DNA from: Candidatus Gastranaerophilales bacterium
Lineage (GTDB): Bacteria > Cyanobacteriota > Vampirovibrionia > Gastranaerophilales > Gastranaerophilaceae
Assembly (NCBI GenBank): GCA_944323395.1
Contig: CALUSI010000002.1
Span: forward strand, 1 to 64,000
DNA: 64,000 nucleotides
Direction: 5' to 3'
The notes under the pieces were generated by a model. That model saw only the letters and a list, made by a program, of their open reading frames with translations. It ran no database searches and was not told the DNA's origin. Made by a program: the position numbers and the translations under genes. Shown piece after piece: positions 25,090 to 34,950 of this stretch; positions within the stretch are counted from its first letter, which is position 1; the number at the start of each line of letters is the position of its first letter.

Positions 25090-25611
25090 ATGTCAGATAT
25101 TTTTGCTAATATGCCAGGTTCATATTCAATACCAGCACAGAAAAAAGATATTTCTACTGCAAAAACAGTTCAGCCAATAACAGTAAAAGAGGCTATTTCA
25201 GCGTCTAACGTTAAAGAACAGCAAGCAGACTCTGTACAAATTTCAACTCAAAATGAAGAAAAGAAAGGTCCTATTAAATCTATAAAAGGTTTTATTGCTA
25301 ATATTAAGAAATTTTTTGCTACGACAGGTGAATATCTTAAAGGTACAGTAAAAGGTATAACTTCAGGAGTTGTTGCGGGTTCTGTTGTATATACAGCTGG
25401 CTCCGTTGCTAATTTTGCAAAACAAAGAGCAGCTAATTCAGCAGCAAAGAAAGCCGGAGAAGAAGCAGCAAAAGTTGTTAAGAAAATTCCTAATAAAGCT
25501 CTTGCTGTTGTTGTCGGAGCTATTGCCCTTGGTGCAAATCTTTGGACTGCATCATTAAATGCTACTGAAGCCGGTTCAAAGATTGATCATAGATGGACAG
25601 GTCATCAATAA
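25090..25611 (+). CDS. Hypothetical tagged-style protein with hydrophobic helices
   Basis: A 173-residue protein with GGGG 6 nt before the ATG. The N-terminal 60 residues are polar and unordered and include the phrase ADSVQIS, reminiscent of the DTVSFS tag in other genes of this window. Then come a basic segment and two Gly/Ala-rich hydrophobic stretches (SGVVAGSVVYTAGSVANF and ALAVVVGAIALGANLW) separated by an Ala/Lys-rich helix. It may be a small inner-membrane protein. I know no function. A terminator follows directly, so it is a single-gene unit. Confidence 0.65.
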   Translation: MSDIFANMPGSYSIPAQKKDISTAKTVQPITVKEAISASNVKEQQADSVQISTQNEEKKGPIKSIKGFIANIKKFFATTGEYLKGTVKGITSGVVAGSVVYTAGSVANFAKQRAANSAAKKAGEEAAKVVKKIPNKALAVVVGAIALGANLWTASLNATEAGSKIDHRWTGHQ

Positions 25612-25628
25612 CACTTTTATAAAATGAA

Positions 25629-25665
25629 GGGACAGGCTACATTAAAGCCTGTCTCCTTTTATTTT
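25629..25665 (+). terminator. Rho-independent terminator
   Basis: GACAGGCT (25631-25638) pairs with AGCCTGTC (25646-25653) around a 7-nt loop, followed by CCTTTTATTTTTATT. It lies 18 nt after the stop of the preceding gene. Confidence 0.85.
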
Positions 25666-25713
25666 TATTATGTTATAATATCAATCGGTTAAATTGTTTA
25701 ATTGGAGTCTTTC

Positions 25714-26745
25714 TTGAGTCTACTTCAAATGCAAAGTTCAATAAAATATAAGTTCTTATCTTTTGATCAGCTTGTTATCAATATGGATAGATTATCAAGA
25801 TTTAAATCGCCGGATGAGTCTTTTAGCAGGGTATTTAATTCTATAATATATCGAAATCTTATTTCCCCAAAATATTCAAAAGAGGATATAGAAAGATTAG
25901 ATCCTAGAATTATTGTAAGTATAGTTGAAGAAATTTGGAATACTTCTGTTAATAATATCTTCGGTGTTAATGATATAGATAATCAATCTGCAAATAAGGC
26001 TTTAAATATATCTATTAGAGAAACTTTTAAAAATATTGATGAAAGGACCCAAAGTTTTTTAAATGCGAAATTAAATTTTTCAGCAATATTGAAACATTTA
26101 GATTTTGAATCTGCACCGGTTAATTTAAAATTTCTAATAAAAGTAGATGATGAAAATTCAAATTCTACAAAAATTAACTTGGAAGATTTAGTATATTTGA
26201 GAAAAAAACATTCTCTTTTATTTCCAATTTACAAACTAATTATTGTTGAGGGAATTACTGAAGAAATATTACTCCCTGTTTTTGCAGATAAGATGAAATC
26301 AAATTTTTATAAAAATGGTATTTTTATATTAGGTGCCGGTGGTAAAAGTAAAAGCCCTGCTTTATACTTTAGACTTAAAGATAAAATTAAAATTCCAATT
26401 GTATTTCTCTTTGACTCTGATGCAAAAGAAATTTGTTCTTCTTTGCAGAAAATGATTGAAAAAAAAGATAAAACAATTTTAATCGAAAGTGGTGAGTTTG
26501 AAGATATTATTTCAATTAATCTCTTGAAAAGAGCATTAAACTATGAATATCAACCCGCGACTCCTATTATAAAAGAGGAATTGCACTTACATAGAAAAAT
26601 GTGTGAAAATATTGAGAATTTTTATAGAACCAGACATCTTGGAGAATTTAAAAAATCCAAGTTATCAAAAATTATTGCTAAGAATGTAAAATATGATACT
26701 GATATAACTGAAGAAATTAAGAAAATTATACTCAGTATTGTTTAA
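25714..26745 (+). CDS. TOPRIM-domain protein, OLD-like
   Basis: Start is uncertain: a TTG at 25714 has GGAG 6 nt upstream, while the first ATG is at 25729. The N-terminal half is helical and unassigned. From about residue 170 a TOPRIM-like core can be read: LIIVEGITEEILLPVFAD (catalytic Glu), GAGGKSK, then VFLFDSDAKE with the DxD pair, and a later acidic GEFEDII. TOPRIM domains occur in topoisomerases, primases and OLD-family nucleases; the absence of an ATPase domain argues against full-length OLD. It has a TATAAT at 25674-25679. The function is unknown; nucleic-acid cleavage is an inference. Confidence 0.7.
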   Translation: MSLLQMQSSIKYKFLSFDQLVINMDRLSRFKSPDESFSRVFNSIIYRNLISPKYSKEDIERLDPRIIVSIVEEIWNTSVNNIFGVNDIDNQSANKALNISIRETFKNIDERTQSFLNAKLNFSAILKHLDFESAPVNLKFLIKVDDENSNSTKINLEDLVYLRKKHSLLFPIYKLIIVEGITEEILLPVFADKMKSNFYKNGIFILGAGGKSKSPALYFRLKDKIKIPIVFLFDSDAKEICSSLQKMIEKKDKTILIESGEFEDIISINLLKRALNYEYQPATPIIKEELHLHRKMCENIENFYRTRHLGEFKKSKLSKIIAKNVKYDTDITEEIKKIILSIV

Positions 26746-26804
26746 TATTGCATAAATATAATTCAAAATGTTATTATGCTTATATGTTAGTTAAAGGAGA
26801 TATT

Positions 26805-28022
26805 ATGAAAAAGAAATTTATTCTTCTACTTCTGTTCATATCTTTTTTCTTTTCTTGCAATCATGCTGATTCTATAAATGTAAAGAGTAGTGATTATGAG
26901 ATAGTTGAAACTCAATCGCTTGAAGAAGTAAAAGATATTGATGAATCAAAGGTAGATTCCGTTTTTGAAACTGATAAAGTAAAAATATTAAAAGTAGATA
27001 ATAAATATTCCGTTTATAATAAAAATACAGATTCTTTTATTGTTGAGCCAATAATAGATGAAATAAGTTCTTTTAATGAAAATGAGTATAAAATTAAGGT
27101 TGGTAAGTCTGTCGGATATTTAAATCTGGAAAATGAGACTTGTTTTTTAACAAATTATGATGATATAAGCTTGTATGATAAGTATATCAAGACAAAAGAA
27201 CAAAATAAATATGGTTTAATAGACAAAGATGCGAAAGTAATATTAAAACCAATATATGAAAAAGTCGGTATATTTTATAATGATAATAAAGAATATATAT
27301 CAGGAAAGTATAATGGAAAATATAAGCTTTATCAAAATACCGGAAAGCTTATACCGGAAGATGAACTATATGTTATTTCTAATGAAGGATACTACTTATT
27401 AGCACAGAATTTAAAACCTGAGTTAAAAAAATATAGATATAATAATTCAACAATTTATCAGAAAGTTGAACAGGAAGATGACAATTTAGTATATGAAATT
27501 GAAGAAATTAAACTTCCTGAAAAAGTTAAGGTTGCCGCAATAAAAAAGGATATTATATCTGACGAGGATGAAAATATTTCTTCTCTGGAAAACAGTGAGC
27601 CGTTTATTGTCAATGATAAGCAATATTTACTTGTAAAACAGGATGATAAGTATGGTATTAAAACTCTAAAAGGTAAAGAAATTGTTCCTGTTAAATATGA
27701 TGAAATTATTCCAATTAAACTTTGTGAACACTATAAACAGCCTGTATTTTTAACAATTAAAAATAATATTTATTCTGAATATAGTTCAACAGGTAAACTG
27801 TTAGCAGAACAAGTATATGATAAAGTAAATATTTATAAATATGGGAAATTATATACTTATACAAACGAAGATGGCACTTGGACTCTAAGATGTAACGGAA
27901 ATGTTATAGGACAGTTGCTATTTGAAAAAGATGGTTATAAATATTTAAAAATAAAGTTCCATTTGTTCGGATTACATAAGATAAATGAACTGTTTATTTC
28001 TATGCTTGAAAATGCCAAATAA
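26805..28022 (+). CDS. WG-repeat lipoprotein
   Basis: The start at 26805 (MKKK) has AAGGAG 6 nt upstream and gives a classical lipoprotein signal: a Lys-rich start, a Leu/Phe core and the lipobox FFSC at about residues 15-18. The 405-residue protein contains WG-type repeats such as NKYGLIDKDAKVILKPIYEKV and DKYGIKTLKGKEIVPVKYDEI, and several weaker copies. WG repeats form beta-propeller-like surfaces that bind partners. It is therefore likely anchored to a membrane and faces the periplasm or exterior. The partner is unknown. Confidence 0.8.
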   Translation: MKKKFILLLLFISFFFSCNHADSINVKSSDYEIVETQSLEEVKDIDESKVDSVFETDKVKILKVDNKYSVYNKNTDSFIVEPIIDEISSFNENEYKIKVGKSVGYLNLENETCFLTNYDDISLYDKYIKTKEQNKYGLIDKDAKVILKPIYEKVGIFYNDNKEYISGKYNGKYKLYQNTGKLIPEDELYVISNEGYYLLAQNLKPELKKYRYNNSTIYQKVEQEDDNLVYEIEEIKLPEKVKVAAIKKDIISDEDENISSLENSEPFIVNDKQYLLVKQDDKYGIKTLKGKEIVPVKYDEIIPIKLCEHYKQPVFLTIKNNIYSEYSSTGKLLAEQVYDKVNIYKYGKLYTYTNEDGTWTLRCNGNVIGQLLFEKDGYKYLKIKFHLFGLHKINELFISMLENAK

Positions 28023-28035
28023 TATAATTATAAAT

Positions 28036-28070
28036 AAAAAGAAGAGAGGATTTACCTTTCTTCTTTTTAT
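28036..28070. terminator. Bidirectional terminator between convergent genes
   Basis: AAAGAAGAGAGG (28038-28049) pairs with CCTTTCTTCTTT (28055-28066) with one G-T wobble, around a 5-nt loop. A-rich and T-rich flanks on either side let it work in both directions, between the convergent stops at 28022 and 28076. Confidence 0.8.
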
Positions 28071-28075
28071 TCTTA

Positions 28076-28564
28076 TTATTTTTTAGTGCCTGCTTCGAGA
28101 ATACCTGTATGTTTTATATATTCTTCAGGAGACATCGCTTCTTTTATTTTTTCTAACAGCATTTTTGTTGATCTTAATGATAATTCAGGGTTATCATAGT
28201 TGTGCATATATAAACTTAAGAAACCTTCACGTTGAGAATCCGGTTCAAGCCTTTTTATTGCACCTTCGGACTTTGAAGAAAGAATTTGATTCTCTATAAA
28301 TTCAGCATTTGTTTTTGCATTGCTTGTACAGCCATAGTTCCTACAAATATCAACAAAATCAGTACCACTTCCTAATTCTTGTGATAATTTAGAACGGCGG
28401 AAAAATCCTTGCTTTTTAAACATATCAGCGTCTAAAAATTGGTTTTCTTGATAACCAAAAGAATCAGCGGTTGTACGTCCTAATTCATTTAATCTTGCAA
28501 AACCAAAAGATGGAGTTGATAAAACATTTTTTGAAACCATTGGTATTGAAATTTTTGTAATCAT
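28076..28564 (-). CDS. Hypothetical protein
   Basis: A 162-residue protein with GAGG 8 nt before the ATG. The N terminus (MITKISIPMVSKNVLSTPSFGF) is the short basic and hydrophobic type followed by a Ser-Phe-Gly motif, similar in style to the tagged proteins here. The rest is soluble and helical (FVDICRNYGCTSNAKTNAEFIENQILSS). I recognise no domain. It stands alone, divergent from nothing, and is followed by the shared terminator. Confidence 0.65.
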   Translation of the reverse strand: MITKISIPMVSKNVLSTPSFGFARLNELGRTTADSFGYQENQFLDADMFKKQGFFRRSKLSQELGSGTDFVDICRNYGCTSNAKTNAEFIENQILSSKSEGAIKRLEPDSQREGFLSLYMHNYDNPELSLRSTKMLLEKIKEAMSPEEYIKHTGILEAGTKK

Positions 28565-28631
28565 ATATAAATCCTCACACTTAAACTGGTTATATAAACT
28601 ATGTAAAAAAAAAAATTGTTAGTTTATTAAA

Positions 28632-29921
28632 TTATTTGTAAAATTGTTTTAAGCCGGTTGTAAAATCATTAACAATATCACCATTGCCAAATAATTTGTA
28701 CTTATATATTGTTAATCCTTCTAAGCCAACAGGACCTCTTGCGTGTGTTTTATTTGTAGATATACCGACTTCAGCACCAAACCCATATCTGAAGCCGTCT
28801 GCAAATCTTGTAGAAATATTTTTATATACACCAGCTGAATCAACAAACATCATAAATTTTTCAGCGTTTGAATTATCTTCTGTAATTATGCAGTCTGTGT
28901 GACCTGAGCCAAATTTATTTATATGTGAGATTGCGTCTTCAATATTTTCTACAATTTTTAATGATAATATCTTTTCCCCATATTCTTTATGCCAATCAGT
29001 AACAATGGCATTTATATTATCTGAATATTCTTTTTTTAGTACTACATCTGAATTAATAGTTACAGAATTTTCTTTTAACGACTTAATAAGAGCAGGAAGA
29101 ATTTTATCTTTAATCTTTCTATTTATAAGAACTGTCTCAACTGAATTGCAAGCACTAGGATATTGACATTTTGCATCAATAATAATCGGAATTGCTTTAT
29201 TAACATCTGCAAATTCATCAATATAAATGTGACAGATACCATCAGCATGTCCCAGTACGGGTATCTTTGTATTTGATTTAATGAAACTTACAAGAGAATT
29301 AGATCCTCTTGGTATAATTAAATCTATATATTTATCTGCGTCAAGCATAACTTTTACGTCTTCACGAGAGAATATAAGATTTATCATATTTTTAGGAAAC
29401 TCGTTAATTTCAGAAAGTGCAGAAGTAATAATTTTGAATATGGCTGTATTTGTTTGTTCTGCTTCTGATCCGCCTTTTAAGATTACTGCATTGGATGATT
29501 TTATAGCTAAAGCAGAAATTTGAGAAATAACATCAGGTCGTGCTTCAAAAATAACCCCTATTACACCAATAGGACAACTTACCTTTTTTAAATTTATTCC
29601 TTCTGCAATATCTTTTTCCCAAATAACTTTGTTAATAGGATCATCAAGAGCAGCAATATCTCTAACACCTTGAATCATGTCTCTAAGCTTGTTTTCATCA
29701 AGTTTTAATCTATTATAGGCAGACTGAGTAATTTCACCTTTTTCTAACAATAATTTAGCATTTTCTAAATCAAGATTATTAGCGGAAATTATTTCATTTT
29801 TATTTATATTTATTTCATCTGCAATTTTATATAAAGCATCGTTTTTTATTTTTGTAGACATTTGCAATGTAAAAATTGATGCTTTTTTTGCTTTTTTAGC
29901 AATTTTTATTACATTAGACAT
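28632..29921 (-). CDS. proA: Gamma-glutamyl phosphate reductase
   Basis: Second enzyme of proline synthesis; reduces gamma-glutamyl phosphate to glutamate semialdehyde with NADPH. At 429 residues it has the usual length. Seen: GVIFEARPDV, VILKGGSEA, the catalytic cysteine C258 in CQYPSACNSVETVLI, and the C-terminal HTDCIIT and RGPVGLEGLTIYKY. It follows proB by 9 nt, forming a proBA operon, the common order. Confidence 0.97.
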   Translation of the reverse strand: MSNVIKIAKKAKKASIFTLQMSTKIKNDALYKIADEININKNEIISANNLDLENAKLLLEKGEITQSAYNRLKLDENKLRDMIQGVRDIAALDDPINKVIWEKDIAEGINLKKVSCPIGVIGVIFEARPDVISQISALAIKSSNAVILKGGSEAEQTNTAIFKIITSALSEINEFPKNMINLIFSREDVKVMLDADKYIDLIIPRGSNSLVSFIKSNTKIPVLGHADGICHIYIDEFADVNKAIPIIIDAKCQYPSACNSVETVLINRKIKDKILPALIKSLKENSVTINSDVVLKKEYSDNINAIVTDWHKEYGEKILSLKIVENIEDAISHINKFGSGHTDCIITEDNSNAEKFMMFVDSAGVYKNISTRFADGFRYGFGAEVGISTNKTHARGPVGLEGLTIYKYKLFGNGDIVNDFTTGLKQFYK

Positions 29922-29930
29922 AGATATCTC

Positions 29931-31052
29931 CTATAATAATGCGATGTTATCTTTAGTTATTACAGCATCATAATTTTTATGACCTAAAATCTGATATATA
30001 TTATCAGAATGTTCACCAATTATTTTTTTACAGTCTACAGAATTATAATTAGCTATTCCTCTTGCAAACTCAACTTTATTTTCATCAATAATAGATACAA
30101 CATCACCGCAATCAAAAGAACCATTAATTTTTAAGACTCCAATAGCCAGTAAACTTTTATTCTTTTCTGTAATTGCCTTTTTAGCACCGTCATTAATAAC
30201 AATCTGACCGTTAATATTAGTTGCATAAGCAATCCATCTACGTTTTTGAGAAAGCTGTTCAACGGGATAGAATGTAGTTCCCATTTTTTCTCCTGAAAAT
30301 AATTTTGTTATAACTTGAGGTGTTTTGCCATTTGCTATTATTACACAACCTCCTGAGTGGGTTACAACTTTTGCAGCTTGGAGTTTAGTTTTCATACCTC
30401 CACGTCCGCCTTTTGAAGCAGATTGAGCATAACTTTCTATTTTTTCTGTTATTTCTTTTACATCACTTATTAAATTTGCGTGTGGATTTTCTTTCGGATT
30501 ATCGTTATATAAACCATTTATATCTGATAATATTACTAATAAATCCGCATCTAACTTACTCGCTACAAGTGCTGACAATTTATCATTATCAGAGAAACTT
30601 ACACCATATATTGGCTCTAATTCTGATGTTGATACAGTATCATTTTGATTAATAATTGGTATCACTTTTAGTTCAAGTAATGTATTTAAAACATTACTCA
30701 AACTTAAATATTTTATTCTGTTAGTAAAATCATCTTCTGTTAATAAAACTTGTGCGGTATTAATTGAATATTTGCCAAATCCGTCTTCATAAATAGACAT
30801 TAATTGACATTGACCTACAGCCGCGCATGCCTGTTTTATTGACAAGCTTTCACTTGAATCAACATTGAGTTTCTTTGACCCCAAACCAACAGCACCTGAA
30901 GTAACAACAATGATTTCTTTTCCTTGTCTATGTAATTTAGAAATTTCTTCAATAAAAGAATATACTCGTGATAAAGAAATTTCTTTATCATCATTTCTCA
31001 GAACATTAGTTCCAAACTTAAAAACAATTCTTTTAGCATCATTGATATTCAT
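29931..31052 (-). CDS. proB: Glutamate 5-kinase
   Basis: First committed enzyme of proline synthesis; phosphorylates glutamate and is normally feedback-inhibited by proline. The amino acid kinase domain (about 1-255) shows FKFGTNVLR, VTSGAVGLGSKKL, NQNDTVST, FSDNDKLSALVASKL and SKGGRGGMKTKLQAAK. A C-terminal PUA domain (about 275-365) is present, giving the 373-residue two-domain form. It is first in the operon and separated from proA by 9 nt. Confidence 0.97.
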   Translation of the reverse strand: MNINDAKRIVFKFGTNVLRNDDKEISLSRVYSFIEEISKLHRQGKEIIVVTSGAVGLGSKKLNVDSSESLSIKQACAAVGQCQLMSIYEDGFGKYSINTAQVLLTEDDFTNRIKYLSLSNVLNTLLELKVIPIINQNDTVSTSELEPIYGVSFSDNDKLSALVASKLDADLLVILSDINGLYNDNPKENPHANLISDVKEITEKIESYAQSASKGGRGGMKTKLQAAKVVTHSGGCVIIANGKTPQVITKLFSGEKMGTTFYPVEQLSQKRRWIAYATNINGQIVINDGAKKAITEKNKSLLAIGVLKINGSFDCGDVVSIIDENKVEFARGIANYNSVDCKKIIGEHSDNIYQILGHKNYDAVITKDNIALL

Positions 31053-31074
31053 ATGATTTATTATAGCTTAAACC

Positions 31075-32517
31075 TTATTCATTGCAATAAGCAATAACAT
31101 TTTTAGCTTCCAGATTTAATTGTTTAAGCATTGAATCAAATAAAGTTCTTGATTTCGAGTTAAAAGTTATATTTCCTTGTTCATCGACATTCTTCTTAAT
31201 TGAATTCAAAACTTCTAACGGCATCCCAATATATTTACCATTTTTTATAGATTTCATAGCAGATGAGAAATCTTTTTGAGAACCTAGATCTGACCAAGTA
31301 TTATCCTCAGGAATAATTGCAAGCTTCATTTCCATAGGTTGATAATCAGAATCAACTATTTCTCCTGATTTTATGGCTTCAAGTATTGGAGCAATTATCA
31401 TTGAAGAAAAATCATAACCTTTATCCGGATTTTTAAAATTTTCAGGATTTTGAATATATCTTGATTTAATCCATTCTAAAGCTTGAGGAGAAATAATATA
31501 AGGTCCTACTGCTGCCAAACAAGTATTATCACCCAATTCAGGAATAACACAAGAATCTATAAATGCTTCATCTTGGGGTTTTTCAACAAATTGATTAATA
31601 GTTTTAGAATCTAAAGAATCCAGTTTAACTATACTCAAACTTTTTGTTTTTTGTTTATCAACAGGAATTGTCGTAATAGTAAAAGCAGCACCGGATTTTT
31701 CATGTTCTTGCATTATTTTTGAAACATTAACATCAGAAAAATTATCTCCCCATCCAAAAACCAATGGTTTTTTCGTCGATATTTTTCCATCAGCTAAGCC
31801 TTCAAGAAATGCATAAGCACTACCCTGTGCCGGTTTAACCCTAACAAAATCAAACCATTTATCAAGCTTACCTGTTTTTGTATAATTAGTGATTACAGTT
31901 TGAACTAAAGACATATTTTTACCGTTTAAAGTTGCCGGAATATATGAAGCAGGTTTTGTAATACCACCTTGGAGGGTCGTTATATCTTTATATCTTGTTC
32001 CATCTCCATCACTTGGAATAAAAAAGTTATAGTCATCTTTTAGCTGAGGAGCATATGTTTTATCTAAATATTTTTGAGATACCTCATCATGCATACCTTC
32101 TTGCCAAAAACGAATATATTGATCTTCCATTTTGTAATCACGTTGACCATTTTCTTCTCTTATACTGCCATACAAACGACCTTTAAAACTAGGTGTTCTT
32201 TCACCTTTTTTTGCTATTGCAATATATAAATCGTCAGATTTTATAACAGTATCAGGAGTTATTAATAATGTTAAATCTTTATACTCAGGTAAATTAGATT
32301 TAATTAAAAACTTTGAACCAACTTTAGGATTTGAAAGATTTTTATATAATTCAAAATACTCAGAAGCTTTTCCCTTCATTACGAATCTGTCACCATCCAT
32401 ACCTTTTGTTGAAACAGGTATTTTATAAGCTGAAAAGCTTTGTATTTTATCATTTTTTCTAATATCGTTATTATATTTTCCGATATTATAATAGGAAGAG
32501 ACACTTTGAATTTTCAT
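31075..32517 (-). CDS. GlgC-like sugar-1-phosphate nucleotidyltransferase
   Basis: Start at 32517 (MKIQSV) has GGGGTG 5 nt upstream; the GTG at 32523 is also in frame. Of 480 residues, the first 150 are a lineage-specific extension with IQSFSAYKIPVSTKG and DRFVMKGKASEYFELYKNL. The core begins near residue 165 with a variant nucleotide-binding loop, SDGDGTRY, followed by KPASYIP, then GDNFSDVN (metal-binding Asp) and KPQDEAFIDSC. This is the fold of ADP-glucose pyrophosphorylase and related sugar nucleotidyltransferases. It could supply ADP-glucose to the GlgA encoded at 51797; the exact sugar is not proven. Confidence 0.75.
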   Translation of the reverse strand: MKIQSVSSYYNIGKYNNDIRKNDKIQSFSAYKIPVSTKGMDGDRFVMKGKASEYFELYKNLSNPKVGSKFLIKSNLPEYKDLTLLITPDTVIKSDDLYIAIAKKGERTPSFKGRLYGSIREENGQRDYKMEDQYIRFWQEGMHDEVSQKYLDKTYAPQLKDDYNFFIPSDGDGTRYKDITTLQGGITKPASYIPATLNGKNMSLVQTVITNYTKTGKLDKWFDFVRVKPAQGSAYAFLEGLADGKISTKKPLVFGWGDNFSDVNVSKIMQEHEKSGAAFTITTIPVDKQKTKSLSIVKLDSLDSKTINQFVEKPQDEAFIDSCVIPELGDNTCLAAVGPYIISPQALEWIKSRYIQNPENFKNPDKGYDFSSMIIAPILEAIKSGEIVDSDYQPMEMKLAIIPEDNTWSDLGSQKDFSSAMKSIKNGKYIGMPLEVLNSIKKNVDEQGNITFNSKSRTLFDSMLKQLNLEAKNVIAYCNE

Positions 32518-32622
32518 AAACACACCCCATTTTGCAAAAATAAATTACTTATGTAGTCAAGTTAGCACAAATACTACGACTTTAATAGTCATATAATATG
32601 CATATTTAAGAAAGATTTACAA

Positions 32623-33834
32623 TTATATATTTGTTAGGTAATCAGTAATAAACTGTCTTGCAACTCTTGGTGTTCTTATTGATTTCAACGCAGCAAATTC
32701 TTCAGCTTTGTTAAATAAATCCTGATTTACCGGAATACAACAATCATTTGCTATCTTTTCAACTATATTCAGATACTCATTTTTAGTTAACATTGAAAAT
32801 GTCAACATAATTCCAAACCTATCTGAAAGAGATACCATTTCGTCAATTGTATCATTATAATGAATTTCATTGCCTTCTCTTGCTGTAAAACTTTCTTTTA
32901 CAAGGTGCATTCTGTTTGTTGTTGCATATATTATTGTGTTAGATGGTCTATTCGATAAAGAACCCTCTAAAACAGCTTTAATTGATGAAAAATTCTTGTC
33001 ATCTTCTTCAAAAGAGATATCATCAGCAAAAATTATAAATTTCAAAGGAAGATTTCTTATTTGTTCATATAAATCAGAAAGGTAAATAAAGCTTTCTTTG
33101 TAGACTTGAATAATTTTTAAGTTGTAATCGGAAAATTCATTTATTAAAGCTTTAACGGTAGATGATTTACCGCAACCTCTATCTCCATAAAGTAATATAT
33201 TATTAGCTTCTTTTCCTTCCAAGAAAGCTTTTGTATTTTGCTTTATTACACTTTTCTGATATTCATAATTTTTTAAATCGTTAAATGTAAGAGCATCAAA
33301 ATATTTTACAGGTTTAATCTCTTTATTTTCCGTATACGAAAATGCGGAATAGCAAGAGAAAACACCATATCCGTAATTTTTATATGATGCTAATATAGAA
33401 TCCAAATTAAAGTCTTGTTTATTTGTAAATGAATAAGATGGTAAATGAGATATTATATCTTTTTGCTCCGGAAATTTTTCTTCCAATATTTCTTTGATTT
33501 TTAAATAATCATAAGAAAGCAAATTGTCAAATAAGGTTAATTCATACCTTGCTGTTTCTAGAATCTGGTTATTTTTACTTATACAGTCACTACAGCCTTT
33601 CGACAATAGATTTTCATCTGTATAAATTAAATTTTTAAGATGATTGTACAAATTCTGATTTGGTTCTTTTTCATATAGTAAAGAAATAAACTCTGAATAC
33701 GTTTTTAATATTGCATTTATATCGGCATTAGACTTTATATTGTTTAAAAGCTCTATAAAGGAAAATATTATTGAATCTTTTAATATATTTCTGAATATTG
33801 ATATTAACAATAAAGATGTTGTAAGCTTACTCAT
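32623..33834 (-). CDS. DUF815-family AAA ATPase
   Basis: A 403-residue ATPase of the DUF815 group. Walker A is LLYGDRGCGKSSTVKAL (about 214-230), Walker B is KFIIFADDISFEE, and the family phrase PSNTIIYATTNRMHLVKE is followed by SDRFGIMLTF. The N-terminal 200 residues are helical. DUF815 proteins are widespread, often near DNA repair or metabolic genes, with no firm function. It begins 1 nt after the stop of the radical SAM gene, so it is in the uvrC operon. Confidence 0.88.
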   Translation of the reverse strand: MSKLTTSLLLISIFRNILKDSIIFSFIELLNNIKSNADINAILKTYSEFISLLYEKEPNQNLYNHLKNLIYTDENLLSKGCSDCISKNNQILETARYELTLFDNLLSYDYLKIKEILEEKFPEQKDIISHLPSYSFTNKQDFNLDSILASYKNYGYGVFSCYSAFSYTENKEIKPVKYFDALTFNDLKNYEYQKSVIKQNTKAFLEGKEANNILLYGDRGCGKSSTVKALINEFSDYNLKIIQVYKESFIYLSDLYEQIRNLPLKFIIFADDISFEEDDKNFSSIKAVLEGSLSNRPSNTIIYATTNRMHLVKESFTAREGNEIHYNDTIDEMVSLSDRFGIMLTFSMLTKNEYLNIVEKIANDCCIPVNQDLFNKAEEFAALKSIRTPRVARQFITDYLTNI

Positions 33835-33835
33835 A

Positions 33836-34927
33836 CTAGTTCTTTCCGCACAATATTTTTATAATTTTATTTTTACATTTATGTATAAAACTTTTATTAA
33901 AGTTTGCAAAATTATGTTTAAAATTACAATTAAGCATTCTACAATACATTTTACAAGTTTTAGTTAACGCTCTGCATTTTTGAGAATTAGCATTATTCCA
34001 AATTTCTTCAGGTGAATTTTCTTTAATATTACCAACAGGGTGCATATTAAAACAGAGTCTTACATCACCATAAGGATCTATTGCAAAATTAGTAGAACCA
34101 ACATCACATTTTATTTCTTTCAAAATGTCATCAGGATTATTAAAGAAAACTTTCATTGCTTCTAACTGTTCATAAGAATTATATATAGAATGACCTGCCC
34201 GTTTCATTTCAACTAATTTATCAACAACTTCAATAGCGCGTTTTGACATATTTTTATATTTTATTCTAAGTTCTTTAGGCATTTTATAGTTTTGAGTATC
34301 GCAACCTTTTTGATAATTGTATCCATGGAAAGACTCTTTATCATCTAAAAGCTGGAACATAATACCGTTAATTCTATTTTTAGTAACAAATTCAACCAAC
34401 GGAATAGCTTCTTCTATATTTTCAGGGAACAAAATTGTAGCAATATTAATACCTAAAGAAGCATGTTTTTCATCTTTTATTCTTTTTAGTTCAAAAATAG
34501 CGTCAATTGTTTTTTCATATGAACCTTGTCTTCCTCTTGATTCATCATGAATTATAGGATTATTAATAGCATTTAAAGATAAGTTCAAAGATTCTATTGG
34601 AGAATCAACAATTTTTTCATATAAATTTTTAATACTAAAAGCATTAGTCATAGAAGCAACTTTAATACCAAGTGACTTTGCATATTCGGCAATTTCAAAA
34701 ATATCTTGTCTTAAGAAAGGTTCTCCACCGGAAAAACAGAACCAAAAACCTTCTCCAAGCCAATTACGAAGTTCTGAAAGCGCTTTTTTCCACTCTTCGG
34801 TTGTAAGTTCTTTAGACATAACATCAGAAGCTACCGTTTTCCATTTTGAGCAAGTAACACATTGCATTTGGCATCTATCTGTTACATCAAAAGTAATTTG
34901 CTGTGGTTTTTCAAGTTGCTGTTTCAC
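33836..34927 (-). CDS. Radical SAM/SPASM protein
   Basis: A 363-residue radical SAM enzyme. The [4Fe-4S]-SAM site is C19-x3-C23-x2-C26 (RCQMQCVTC), with the GGEPFL motif of the SAM-binding strand. The C terminus carries a SPASM-like set of cysteines (CDVGSTNFAIDPYGDVRLCFNMHPVGN, then TKTCKMYCRMLNC), which bind auxiliary clusters in peptide- and sugar-modifying members. The substrate is unknown. It lies 23 nt after uvrC and 1 nt before the DUF815 gene. Confidence 0.88.
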   Translation of the reverse strand: MKQQLEKPQQITFDVTDRCQMQCVTCSKWKTVASDVMSKELTTEEWKKALSELRNWLGEGFWFCFSGGEPFLRQDIFEIAEYAKSLGIKVASMTNAFSIKNLYEKIVDSPIESLNLSLNAINNPIIHDESRGRQGSYEKTIDAIFELKRIKDEKHASLGINIATILFPENIEEAIPLVEFVTKNRINGIMFQLLDDKESFHGYNYQKGCDTQNYKMPKELRIKYKNMSKRAIEVVDKLVEMKRAGHSIYNSYEQLEAMKVFFNNPDDILKEIKCDVGSTNFAIDPYGDVRLCFNMHPVGNIKENSPEEIWNNANSQKCRALTKTCKMYCRMLNCNFKHNFANFNKSFIHKCKNKIIKILCGKN

Positions 34928-34950
34928 TATGAATTCCTTTTTATTTATAA

